A stretch of DNA of 64,000 bases from Bacteroidales bacterium (GCA_017471965.1 JAFURF010000079.1:1-64000); one strand, 5' to 3'. Counted from the first letter of the stretch, positions 16,476 through 25,377 are shown. Program-made: numbers and translations. Notes: generated from the sequence alone by a model not told the origin.

Positions 16476-18854
16476 ATGGATAAGAGACAGACACGCAGGG
16501 ACTTTCTGAAAGTCCTGGGAAATGGCGTCATTGTGTCGGCGGTGCTGCCTTCGTTTCTTGCTTCATGTGCATCTAAGGGAGCAGGAACGGTGGAAGTACA
16601 TCGCATGGTGAACTTGTATGACGACGACAAGGATTATCTTGTGTCTCAATTGAAGAGATTTACACAGGTGCATCAGCAGATGCAGAAGTCTGACAGGTTG
16701 AAGTGCGAAATCGAATGCATGAAGATTCAGTATCCTCTTATGTTCTGTGAGGTGGAACCCGGGGATCTTTTTGCAGGGCGCGCAAAATGTCCTCCTGTAT
16801 GTCTTTCCCCGCAGGCTTTTGACAGTGGCGGATATTGCTTGAACAGTGGGGCCATGTCGAAACTTGAGTCTGATCCTGACCTCAGTGCGGAAGCGAGGGC
16901 CGATGTCCGTGAAATGATGGAATACTGGTCACAGGAAAGCAGTCGTGCACGTATGAGGAAGGTTTTCCCGCCGAAGATGGCGGAAGTGCTCTATTCCGAC
17001 AACTGGACTTCGGATCCTCTGTGTGGAGCACCTCTGTACAGGCTTTCCGGCACCCAATGCGACTATGACAAACTTTGCCGTCTGGGAATAGGCGGACTGA
17101 GAAAGGAGATAGAATCGTGCCTTTCATCAGGAAAGGGGACTCCGGATAATGTGGCCTTCTGGGAGTCCTCCCTCATGGCTCTTGACCTGTTCTCGGAGGT
17201 GGCCCTGTGGTATGCCGGTCATGTCGCTGAAATGCTTGAGAGGACCGACGCTAGCAGGAAGGCGGAACTTAAGAAGATCGAGGCGTCGCTCAGGAATATT
17301 GCCGTAAACAAGCCTGATACTTTACATGAGGCCATCCAACTGGTCTTCCTGTGGGCGGTGATGAGCGGCAGTATCAATTACGGAAGGATGGACGAATATC
17401 TCGGAGATCTGTATGTGAATGACATTGCCGCCAAAAGGATTACCGAAGAAGATGCGATAGCCATGCTCTCAAGCCTCTGGACCCTTATCGACAGCAGGAA
17501 GACGACATGGGATGCAAGAGTGATAGTAGGCGGCAAAGGCCGCAGGAACGAGTCTGCCGCTGATAAGTTCGCCTTCATTGCCATGGAGACGACGAAAAGA
17601 GTACGCGGCGTCATCCCTCAGTTCACCCTCCGTTTCAATTCTGAACAGGATCCGCGCCTGTATGAGGCTGCTCTGGATGTGATCGGCACCGGAAATCCAT
17701 ATCCGATGCTATACAATGATGATGTCATCATCCCTGCAGTGATGAATGCTTTCCGTGTTCCATACGAAGAGGCGGTGAACTATCTGCCGTTCGGCTGCGG
17801 AGAATATATCCTGTACCACAGAAGTGTGGGTACTCCAAGTGGTGTGATAAATCTTGCACAGATCCTTTCCCTCACTCTTCATAAAGGTATCAATTTCACG
17901 ACAGGACGCAGGGAGGGCATCCCTGCGGAAAGATATGGCGACATGCAGACTTTTGACGATGTGATGAGATGCTACAAGGAGAATGTGGAGCATTATGTCG
18001 AGCAGTTGGCGTACCATGAGAAACTGGAATATGATACCATAGGGTGTGAGGCTCCGTATTTCTACCTCAGTCTTCTTTTCGATGACTGCATCAGCAGGGG
18101 AAAGCCAGTCTTTGACGGAGGAGTACGTTATCTGGGCGGTACTCTGGAGGCATATGGAAACACCAATACAGCAGACAGTTTCGCAGCGATCAGGAAACTC
18201 GTATATGACGAGAAGAAACTTACCCTGGATCAGATGGTGAAGATTCTCGATGCTGACTTCGAGGGCTATGAAAAGGAAAGGATGTGGATGCTGGACGCCC
18301 CGAAATACGGTAATGACGATGACTATGCAGATACCTTCAGGGTGGAGATAGACTCCCATATATGCAACTTTACCCGTGATATGGCACAGAAGGCCGGCAT
18401 GCACAGTTATCTTATAGTCATCATCAACAACAACGCCAACGTGACCATGGGAGAACAGACTCCTGCAACTCCTGACGGAAGAAAGGCCTATACCTTTCTT
18501 GCCAATGCGAACGCATCCACAGGCGGTGCTGACAAGAACGGTATCACTGCCTATCTCAACTCCATCGTCAAGCCGGACATCACCATCCATGCAGGTGCTG
18601 TCCAGAACATGGCCTTTTCAAAAGAGACGTTCAATACATACAGGGATAAGACGAAGGCCTTGCTGTCAGCATACTTCGGCAATGGAGGTGCTCAGGCTAT
18701 GATAAACTGTCTGGGTCGTGGTGACCTTCAGGCAGCAATGGAACATCCGGAAGACTATCAGAACCTTATTGTGCGAGTCGGAGGCTTCTCGGCGAAGTTT
18801 GTCGACCTTCCACGAACGACCCAACTTGAAATCCTCAGCAGAACCTTGTATTGA
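16476..18854 (+). CDS. glycyl radical enzyme with Tat lipoprotein signal
   Basis: A 792-residue pyruvate-formate-lyase-family protein. The C-terminus carries the glycyl radical loop RVGGF with Gly770, followed by the typical Q-rich/LEILSR tail. The active-site loop reads NYLPFGCGEY with Cys441 and Glu443. A single Cys with Glu two residues on is the pattern of dehydratase or lyase GREs (glycerol dehydratase, CutC), not of PFL, which has paired cysteines. The N-terminus is a full Tat motif (TRRDFLK, Arg7-Arg8), a hydrophobic stretch and a lipobox FLASC (Cys31). Starting instead at Met44 would remove this signal, but the ATG at 16476 fits the one-base spacing to the activase. The substrate is unknown. 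Confidence 0.88.
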   Translation: MDKRQTRRDFLKVLGNGVIVSAVLPSFLASCASKGAGTVEVHRMVNLYDDDKDYLVSQLKRFTQVHQQMQKSDRLKCEIECMKIQYPLMFCEVEPGDLFAGRAKCPPVCLSPQAFDSGGYCLNSGAMSKLESDPDLSAEARADVREMMEYWSQESSRARMRKVFPPKMAEVLYSDNWTSDPLCGAPLYRLSGTQCDYDKLCRLGIGGLRKEIESCLSSGKGTPDNVAFWESSLMALDLFSEVALWYAGHVAEMLERTDASRKAELKKIEASLRNIAVNKPDTLHEAIQLVFLWAVMSGSINYGRMDEYLGDLYVNDIAAKRITEEDAIAMLSSLWTLIDSRKTTWDARVIVGGKGRRNESAADKFAFIAMETTKRVRGVIPQFTLRFNSEQDPRLYEAALDVIGTGNPYPMLYNDDVIIPAVMNAFRVPYEEAVNYLPFGCGEYILYHRSVGTPSGVINLAQILSLTLHKGINFTTGRREGIPAERYGDMQTFDDVMRCYKENVEHYVEQLAYHEKLEYDTIGCEAPYFYLSLLFDDCISRGKPVFDGGVRYLGGTLEAYGNTNTADSFAAIRKLVYDEKKLTLDQMVKILDADFEGYEKERMWMLDAPKYGNDDDYADTFRVEIDSHICNFTRDMAQKAGMHSYLIVIINNNANVTMGEQTPATPDGRKAYTFLANANASTGGADKNGITAYLNSIVKPDITIHAGAVQNMAFSKETFNTYRDKTKALLSAYFGNGGAQAMINCLGRGDLQAAMEHPEDYQNLIVRVGGFSAKFVDLPRTTQLEILSRTLY

Positions 18855-18867
18855 TAAGTTGAGAACT

Positions 18868-20979
18868 ATGAAGCGCATATTGTTGTTTTTTTATCTGATG
18901 ACCTTCCCCCTGATTATATCTTATGCACAGGAAGTGCATCTGGACAATGGGATAGTGAAAAGGTCGATAGATATTTCAGACGGTCATATATCCACTGTCG
19001 CTTATCGGCTTGAAGGATGTGAAAAGGATTTTGTCCGTCAGGGTTCTCCTGAATTCCGTTTTGTTGCAGATGATGTTGCATATACAGGAAAGGACGCCTG
19101 GACGGATATTCAGAAACGCGATACCGCTTCTGCAGACGGAGGCAGGGGAGTGGTCCTGTCTTTCCGTAATCCCGGCGGTGATATGGCGGTTGAACTGGCA
19201 TATATGACATATCAGTCCCTGCCTGTGGTCAGCAAATCCCTGACAGTCGTCAATACGGGAAGCGATGATATGAAGATAGAGGCCGTTGATGTTGAAGATA
19301 TCGTGACATATCTGGACCCTATCGAATCCTGGACTCTCCGTCAGTATGGACGCTACAAGACCCTTGGCACCTATGTGGGAAACTGGGACGATCCTCTTGT
19401 CGTGGTGCATGACAACCGTGACAGCAGAGGAATTGCTATCGGAAATGAGGCGATAGGAGTTCTCAAGAGGACATCCGTATTTGTCGACGGAAGGTCTATG
19501 ACAGCAGGAGTGACGCGTCCGGAACAGGATTATCCGTTCAGAAGGTGGCTTGGTCCAGGGGAAAGATGGACAAGCCCGGAGGTTTTCACGGTTCTGTATT
19601 CCGGCACACGCGACCCTTATGCAGTCGTGAACACGGCAGTCGCAGACTATGTACGCCGTCATATGGGCATACGTATCGAGGAACTTCCCCAAAAGCCTAT
19701 GTTCGTGTATAACACATGGCATCCTTTCATGCGTAATATCGATGAAAAGATGATATACGGACTTGCAGATGCTGCCTCTGAGTGCGGAGTCGAGGAGTTC
19801 GTCATTGATGACGGCTGGCAGCTCAATGTCAATTCACCCCTTGACCGTACCGAACATATGGGAGACTGGGTGATAGACCGGAAGAAGTTCCCGAACGGCC
19901 TCAAGCCGGTTTTCGACTACATCAAATCGTTGGGGATGAAGCCCGGACTCTGGATAAGTCTCGCTACTGCAGATCCTTCCAGCATCGCATATGACGAGCA
20001 TCCGGAATGGTTCGTAAAAGGCCCGGACGGTCATCTGACAGACCTTCACAACCAGGAGGCCTTCAGCAGGACAGCCTGCATGGGAACGGACTGGTACGAC
20101 TATATAAAGGGCACGATTCTCAGACTCCATCAGGAATATGGACTGGCGTACGTCAAACTCGACCTTGCAATTCTTGCAAGTGCATATGTCTATTCTGTGG
20201 AGAGGGCCGGATGTTATGCCACCGATCACCCTTTCCACAGGGACAGGGAGGAATCGTTTGATGTGATCTATGAAAGATGCATGAAACTTTTTGACGAACT
20301 GCACGAGCAGGCTCCGGACCTTTTCATAGACTGCACTTTCGAGACCGCAGGGAAATTCCAACTTATGGATTATGGCATAGCGAAGCATGCGGAAGGAGAC
20401 TGGTTGTCGAATGTAGTGGATCCGCTTCCTGTAGGCAGCCTCAGGATAAGGAATCTTGCATGGGGACGTACTCCGGCAATACCTGCGACCTCTCTTGTGA
20501 TAGGCAATCTCAGCATGGAAGAGAATGACAGGATGCTCAATTTCAAGTCCTTGACCGGTACTCTGCCTATCATGCTCGGTGACCCGAGGAAACTCACTCC
20601 GGAAGAACGTGCAGAGTACAAATCCTGGATGACCTGGCTCAAGGGACTCGAGGACAGACATGGATATATGTCGTTCAGACAGGATGTGCCTGGATTCGGC
20701 GAACCTCAGGAGGGCTGCTGGGATGCATTCTGCCGTATCAATACAGATACATTCAGCGGAGGCCTGGTGGGAGTCTTCAACCAAGGCTCTGTAGAGAAGT
20801 CGAGACTTGTGACTATACCATATCTTGCCCCTGACGCCACATATGAGGTGAGACAAGGCTTCAGCGGCACGATAGTCGCTGTCATGACAGGAAAAGAACT
20901 CGCAGAGAAAGGATTTGAGGTCTTTCTTGACGAGTCCTATGATGGTGATCTTTTTGAGATTACGGTATCAGGAAACTGA
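18868..20979 (+). CDS. GH36-like alpha-galactosidase
   Basis: A 703-residue secreted enzyme with signal peptide 1-20. After an N-terminal beta-supersandwich, the barrel shows EEFVIDDGWQ, GLWISLATADP and YVKLDLA, in which Asp432 is the expected nucleophile. EGDWLSN (Asp511) is the probable acid/base. These are clan GH-D features. The ATG at 18868 is chosen; an in-frame extension into the GRE gene is not credible. It is the last gene of its operon and ends two bases from the convergent GH31 gene. Alpha-galactosidase is the commonest activity but not the only one in the family. Confidence 0.85.
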   Translation: MKRILLFFYLMTFPLIISYAQEVHLDNGIVKRSIDISDGHISTVAYRLEGCEKDFVRQGSPEFRFVADDVAYTGKDAWTDIQKRDTASADGGRGVVLSFRNPGGDMAVELAYMTYQSLPVVSKSLTVVNTGSDDMKIEAVDVEDIVTYLDPIESWTLRQYGRYKTLGTYVGNWDDPLVVVHDNRDSRGIAIGNEAIGVLKRTSVFVDGRSMTAGVTRPEQDYPFRRWLGPGERWTSPEVFTVLYSGTRDPYAVVNTAVADYVRRHMGIRIEELPQKPMFVYNTWHPFMRNIDEKMIYGLADAASECGVEEFVIDDGWQLNVNSPLDRTEHMGDWVIDRKKFPNGLKPVFDYIKSLGMKPGLWISLATADPSSIAYDEHPEWFVKGPDGHLTDLHNQEAFSRTACMGTDWYDYIKGTILRLHQEYGLAYVKLDLAILASAYVYSVERAGCYATDHPFHRDREESFDVIYERCMKLFDELHEQAPDLFIDCTFETAGKFQLMDYGIAKHAEGDWLSNVVDPLPVGSLRIRNLAWGRTPAIPATSLVIGNLSMEENDRMLNFKSLTGTLPIMLGDPRKLTPEERAEYKSWMTWLKGLEDRHGYMSFRQDVPGFGEPQEGCWDAFCRINTDTFSGGLVGVFNQGSVEKSRLVTIPYLAPDATYEVRQGFSGTIVAVMTGKELAEKGFEVFLDESYDGDLFEITVSGN

Positions 20980-20981
20980 TA

Positions 20982-22595
20982 TTAATTGATTTTTATGAAA
21001 TAGGGGAGGCGGTTGAGAGGAACCTTGATTTCTATTGTCCGGCCTCCCTTATATGTTTTGCCTTCATCATCCTTCCATCTTCCTTCCGGAAGAACGACAG
21101 TCCTGCTCTCTCCCTTTATCAGCATCGGTGCAACGAGATATCTGTCCCCGAACATGTATTGGTCCATGCAGTGGGTGAAGCCCTGATGAGGAAATTCATA
21201 TTCCATATGTCTTACGATCGGTTCTCCTTCCTGAGCAGCCTTCATCGCCATTTCATAAATTTCTTCTCCCATCTCCGAATGGAGCAGCGCAGCGGCACGG
21301 CATATGGCAAGGTGCTCCTTGTCCAGTACCCTCCAAGGTGCGACGGAGAACTGCATCATCGGCATCAGGGCCTGGTTCTGGGCCGACCTTATCATAAGTT
21401 CCTGGTCGAACTGTCCGATGTTTTCAAATGTGCTCAGCAGACCGCCGCCGATCATGTCCGGACAGGTGAAATGATGACCTATCAGACCAGCGGAGACCAT
21501 GTCCGGAATAAGAAGGGTCAGTTCCTGCCATGAATAGCCCTTGTCCTGCAGACGCTGGGCTATCGGTTGGTTACCGTTCTTCCATGATGCACGAAGTTCA
21601 TTGAAAGGAAATTCCGTTCCCAGGTGTGCATATATCTCAGCCTGTTCGTGGCCTTTCACATTTGTCGGCCCGTTGCCGAATACACCTCCGTGTCCTGAGT
21701 AGAAGTCAAAATCAGCGGCGTCCAGTTTGAACCCGTCGATACCATATTCCGCCTGAAGTCCGTGAAGTTTGTTCTTGAGCCATGAGAGCGCGACGTCTTT
21801 CGACAGGTCAAGACATGCGCTATGTCCATTCCACCATTTTATGATGGCAGGATCGGTTCCGTCCTCGTTCATCACCAGTGCTCCGAGGGATCTCAGTTCC
21901 TTGAATTCCCTGCTGTCCGGGCTTATGAACGGAGTGAGCCATAGCATTATCTTGAATCCCTTTGCATGAAGTTCGTCCACCATTGCTTTAGGGTCCGGAA
22001 AATTTCTTTTGTCGAATTCGAAATTCCCATAGTCATATGCCCATCCGTCATCCACCATGAAGACACCTGTCGGGAAGCCGTTGCTGATGATGTCGGAGGC
22101 ATATTTCAGGATGTCCTTCTGATTCTGGTTCGAACCCAATTCTATCCATGTGTTGTATTGCGGCATACGGAACATAAGAGGGTCAGGAGTCTTTCCTGAT
22201 GGTGGGAAATGCTTGCGCATAACTGTCACATATGCGTCTCTAAGGCACTCCCCGGCTTGAATGGCCTGCACCTTTTCGTAATCCGAGTATACGATGAGTT
22301 CCCCGTCTTCCAGTCTGAACGAGAATGGTTCGTCGCTCCAGACATATCTGCCCTTGCTGGATATGAGCAGGGGAGCGGCCTGGTTGCCTTTGTTGTCCTT
22401 GCCAAGGTCAGATACCTGGCAGTCTGCCGGATAAGGGTGGAAGGTCAGTTGGTCAAAAGGAGTGTTGCAGTAGGCTTTTGCCGTATATCCGCCGTACCAG
22501 TATTCTCCTTCAATCTTTCCGGTGTCAGTCCTGTGTGACTGGGCAAAGCAAACTGAAGAAATCAGTATACAGAGCAATAAAGATATTTTTTTCAT
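20982..22595 (-). CDS. GH31 alpha-glycosidase
   Basis: A 537-residue enzyme with a signal peptide (cut after CFAQ). The barrel has VFMVDDGWAYDYG, IDGFKLDAADF with nucleophile Asp292, and HFTCPDMIGGG with acid/base Asp380, as in GH31 retaining alpha-glucosidases, xylosidases and galactosidases. It lacks the long N-terminal beta-sandwich of the large GH31 members. Its start codon overlaps the stop of LacI 3 in an ATGA junction, so regulator and enzyme are translationally coupled. Specificity is undetermined. Confidence 0.87.
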   Translation of the reverse strand: MKKISLLLCILISSVCFAQSHRTDTGKIEGEYWYGGYTAKAYCNTPFDQLTFHPYPADCQVSDLGKDNKGNQAAPLLISSKGRYVWSDEPFSFRLEDGELIVYSDYEKVQAIQAGECLRDAYVTVMRKHFPPSGKTPDPLMFRMPQYNTWIELGSNQNQKDILKYASDIISNGFPTGVFMVDDGWAYDYGNFEFDKRNFPDPKAMVDELHAKGFKIMLWLTPFISPDSREFKELRSLGALVMNEDGTDPAIIKWWNGHSACLDLSKDVALSWLKNKLHGLQAEYGIDGFKLDAADFDFYSGHGGVFGNGPTNVKGHEQAEIYAHLGTEFPFNELRASWKNGNQPIAQRLQDKGYSWQELTLLIPDMVSAGLIGHHFTCPDMIGGGLLSTFENIGQFDQELMIRSAQNQALMPMMQFSVAPWRVLDKEHLAICRAAALLHSEMGEEIYEMAMKAAQEGEPIVRHMEYEFPHQGFTHCMDQYMFGDRYLVAPMLIKGESRTVVLPEGRWKDDEGKTYKGGRTIEIKVPLNRLPYFIKIN

Positions 22596-23650
22596 ATTTC
22601 CTTGTAGTAAGGGAGATTCTCCTTCATTACGATGTCGATAGGCATCAGGCGTTCCGTCTTATGGTTTTTCTTCTTGTAAAGGAGGTGCTCTATTATGTGT
22701 TCTATCGCATTGAATCCTTGAAGTTCAGGCCTTTGGCACAGAAGACATGATATATACCCGTCCTTGAGCATTTCCTGGTTGGCAGAAGTCATGTCTAATG
22801 CCACCAGACTCACGTCCTTGATGTCATGTGCCTTGAGGACCTCTCCTATGATATGTGCTCTGGAATTCATTACTGCGATTCCCTTCACATCCTGGTTCTT
22901 TTCAAGGAATCTTGTGACAATCTCTTCATTATGTTCTGGATCCAGCATGGAGAATTCAGCGATCTTTATCTTGTCTCTCTTGCCTATGAACGTCATGTAG
23001 TCCTCGAAGCCCTTCATTCGTTCGATCTGGTTCTGGACTCCCTGATTTCCCCTTCTGCTAGGGGTGAAGACCGCCACGGAACAGTCTTCGGGTATGGCCA
23101 TGGTCAGCAGTTTACCCACTATCTGTCCGCAACTGTGCTGGTCTATCATATATGTGGCAAGAGGATTTGTCCCTTCTATCGATGAATTTACAAATATGTA
23201 TGGGGTACCCCTCTCTTCAAGGTGTCTGCAGAACTCCAGACTCTCTTCAATGAAGATCGGCCCTATGACTACAGCGTCAGCCGGTTCCTTCAGCGCCTCT
23301 TCAAAGGCCCTCCTGCAGGAATAGACGTCAAATTGGTTATATGTGTGGTACGAGCACACTATCTTGATGTCCGAGTATTCTTCCAAAGCATGTTCGAATC
23401 CTTTATGTATGGATCCCCAGTATTCACCGGGATTGGCTGTCGGAGTCGTGATTATGATATGGAAATCCTTCTTGAGGGAAATGGCCGAGGTGTGTATGTT
23501 TGATTTGTATCCTACTTCCTCCAGAATACGCTCAACTGCGAGTCTGTTTTTTTCCGATACCTTGCCTCTGTTGTGGATTACCCGGTCTACAGTTCCGGCG
23601 GAAACGCCCGCAAGCGCGGCGATATCTTTTATCTTGAATTGTTTGGCCAT
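22592..23650 (-). CDS. LacI-family transcriptional regulator 3
   Basis: A 352-residue regulator with N-terminal HTH (IKDIAALAGVSAGTVDRVIH) followed by a sugar sensor domain (IIITTPTANPGEYWGSIHKG at the domain start). The recognition helix GTVDRV equals that of regulator 1. It is divergent from the large 23838-37263 operon and upstream of GH31 with a 4-base overlap. Paired TTGCGCAA palindromes 20 bp apart precede it. It probably represses both directions and responds to a sugar released by these enzymes. Confidence 0.88.
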   Translation of the reverse strand: MAKQFKIKDIAALAGVSAGTVDRVIHNRGKVSEKNRLAVERILEEVGYKSNIHTSAISLKKDFHIIITTPTANPGEYWGSIHKGFEHALEEYSDIKIVCSYHTYNQFDVYSCRRAFEEALKEPADAVVIGPIFIEESLEFCRHLEERGTPYIFVNSSIEGTNPLATYMIDQHSCGQIVGKLLTMAIPEDCSVAVFTPSRRGNQGVQNQIERMKGFEDYMTFIGKRDKIKIAEFSMLDPEHNEEIVTRFLEKNQDVKGIAVMNSRAHIIGEVLKAHDIKDVSLVALDMTSANQEMLKDGYISCLLCQRPELQGFNAIEHIIEHLLYKKKNHKTERLMPIDIVMKENLPYYKEI

Positions 23651-23679
23651 AACTGGTTTAAGGTTATAGTGTCATTGAG

Positions 23680-23707
23680 TTGCGCAAATGTCTTTGGTCT
23701 TGCGCAA
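23680..23707. promoter_or_regulatory. two TTGCGCAA palindromes before LacI 3
   Basis: TTGCGCAA occurs at 23680-23687 and again at 23700-23707, both followed by A, with centres 20 bp apart (two helical turns). The same octamer lies at 8801-8808 before LacI 2. This spacing suits two dimers on one face of the DNA and suggests an autoregulatory operator. Confidence 0.5.
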
Positions 23708-23745
23708 AGAGTCATATAAAGTTTTGCAAATATCAGAAAAATATA

Positions 23746-23800
23746 TTGCTTTTTCAAATATTATGCATACATTTGCCATTGCGGTGTGTACGTGCACACA
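23746..23800 (+). promoter_or_regulatory. promoter and operator of the 23838-37263 operon
   Basis: TTG at 23746-23748, 19 bases, then TACATTTG at 23768-23775 gives a Bacteroidetes promoter. The near-perfect palindrome TGTGTACGTGCACACA follows at 23785-23800, covering the expected transcription start. It shares GTGTACGT and the CACA arm with the operator at 12053-12066, and its placement is the same. Confidence 0.78.
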
Positions 23801-23837
23801 TGAGTGGTGCTTTTGTTCCACATTATAAAAATTAGCC

Positions 23838-25376
23838 ATGAAAAAACTAATGACATCTGCATTTATCCTGTTGTTTGCTATTGTCTTATCTGTTTCTTGC
23901 TCCTCAGATAAGTTACCAGACACAGCGACTCTTTCAAAAGAAGAACTTCTCGATAAGATCAAGGGCGGATGGGCCGGTCAGACCATCGGTTGTACATATG
24001 GCGGACCTACTGAATTCAAGTTCAGAGGAACCATGATACAGGACTATGTCCCTATCAGATATGGTGACGGCCGTATGAAGAATTATTTCCTCAACGGTCC
24101 CGGGCTTTACGATGACCTGTATATGGACCTTACCTTTGTGGAAGTCTTCGATCGTCTAGGACTGGATGCACCGGTGGATTCTTTCGCACTGGCGTTCGCA
24201 AACCGCGAGTATATCCTCTGGCATGCCAATCAGGCTGCGAGGTATAATATCCTTCATGGAATAATGCCGCCTGAGTCAGGACATTGGCTCAACAATCCTC
24301 ATGCAGATGACCTGGACTATCAGATAGAGGCCGATTATGCAGGCCTGATGTCGCCAGGCATGCCTAATGCAGCGTCAGAAGTTTCCGACAAGATAGGTCA
24401 TATAATGAATTATGGAGACGGATGGTATGGCGGAGTGTATGTGGGTGCCATGTATTCTCTTGCTTTTGTCCTTGATGATGTTGAGGATGTTGTAGTCGAG
24501 GCTTTGAAGACCATTCCGGAGCAGAGCCGTTTCCATCAGTGTATGAGCGATGTCATTTCATGGTACAGGCAATACCCTGACGACTGGAAGCAGACATGGT
24601 TCGAGTGCGAGAGGAAGTATAGTGAGGACATCGGATGTCCTGACGGAGCCCTTGTTCCTTATAATATAGACGCCGTGATCAACAGTGCATATATCATCAT
24701 CGGTCTTCTTTACGGTGAGGGAGATTTCTTCAAGACTATGGATATCTCTACAAGATGCGGTCAGGATTCGGACTGCAATCCTGCATCTGCTGCCGGTATT
24801 CTCGGTACCATGATAGGATACAGCAATATTCCTGAGAAATGGATGGAGGAACTCTATCCGGTCGAGGATATAAAGCTCGCTTATACCGAGGCAAGTCTGA
24901 ATGATGCATACAGGATGAGTTTCCACCACGCCCTTGCGATGATAGAGGCCAATGGCGGAGAAGTGAGAGATGGCGAGGTCCTGATAAAGTGCCAGAAGCC
25001 TGTTGCCGTAAGATATGAGAAGGCTTTTGACGGGATGTATCCGGTAATGAGACGCAATGTCAACAAGTTCCTAAAGCCGGCTGCGGAGATCGATTTTGAA
25101 GGTAACGGCTTTGCTCTCAGGGGCAGCGTCAAGTCTGAGAATCCGGATTATGAGGCAATGGTGGAAGTGACCGTCGACGGAGAAGTGGTCAAGACAATGG
25201 GACTTCCGGTGGCGATGTCGCGCAGAAGCCAGGAGATATGCTGGCAGTACCAGCTGCCTCTCGGTCATCACAAGATATCCCTCAGGTGGCTTAACCCTGA
25301 AGAAGGCGCCCAGGTACATTGCGGTGAAATCATAGTTTACTCGGACACTCCGGCAAAAAAGGCAAATGAAATATAA
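23838..25376 (+). CDS. ADP-ribosylglycohydrolase-fold lipoprotein
   Basis: A 512-residue protein with a lipobox (SVSC, Cys21). The mature part has the all-alpha ADP-ribosylglycohydrolase fold marks: KGGWAGQTIGCTYGGPTEF, the acidic pair in GLYDDLYMD (Asp92-Asp93) and GQDSDCNPAS (Asp310, Asp312, Asn314), which in the family bind two metal ions. A C-terminal beta-rich domain (from about 400) may bind sugar. Cytosolic members remove ADP-ribose from arginine; a secreted member heading a glycan operon more likely cleaves a glycoside. It is the first gene after the operator-controlled promoter, with one base between its stop and the GH3 start. Confidence 0.82.
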   Translation: MKKLMTSAFILLFAIVLSVSCSSDKLPDTATLSKEELLDKIKGGWAGQTIGCTYGGPTEFKFRGTMIQDYVPIRYGDGRMKNYFLNGPGLYDDLYMDLTFVEVFDRLGLDAPVDSFALAFANREYILWHANQAARYNILHGIMPPESGHWLNNPHADDLDYQIEADYAGLMSPGMPNAASEVSDKIGHIMNYGDGWYGGVYVGAMYSLAFVLDDVEDVVVEALKTIPEQSRFHQCMSDVISWYRQYPDDWKQTWFECERKYSEDIGCPDGALVPYNIDAVINSAYIIIGLLYGEGDFFKTMDISTRCGQDSDCNPASAAGILGTMIGYSNIPEKWMEELYPVEDIKLAYTEASLNDAYRMSFHHALAMIEANGGEVRDGEVLIKCQKPVAVRYEKAFDGMYPVMRRNVNKFLKPAAEIDFEGNGFALRGSVKSENPDYEAMVEVTVDGEVVKTMGLPVAMSRRSQEICWQYQLPLGHHKISLRWLNPEEGAQVHCGEIIVYSDTPAKKANEI

Positions 25377-25377
25377 C

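Noticed and set aside
16605..18854. Alternative GRE start at Met44 that removes the Tat signal
   Set aside because: It would leave 130 bases of untranslated sequence that happen to encode a perfect Tat motif and lipobox, whereas ATG 16476 is one base after the activase stop. Kept as the main alternative in the finding.
18718..18867. Upstream extension of the GH36 frame into the GRE gene
   Set aside because: It would remove the signal peptide from the N-terminus and overlap the GRE by 137 bases; ATG at 18868 starts a proper signal peptide.
19834..20856. Long open frame (about 340 codons) on the minus strand opposite GH36
   Set aside because: Antisense to a well-supported gene, rich in Cys, His and Arg with no family resemblance; a coding shadow.
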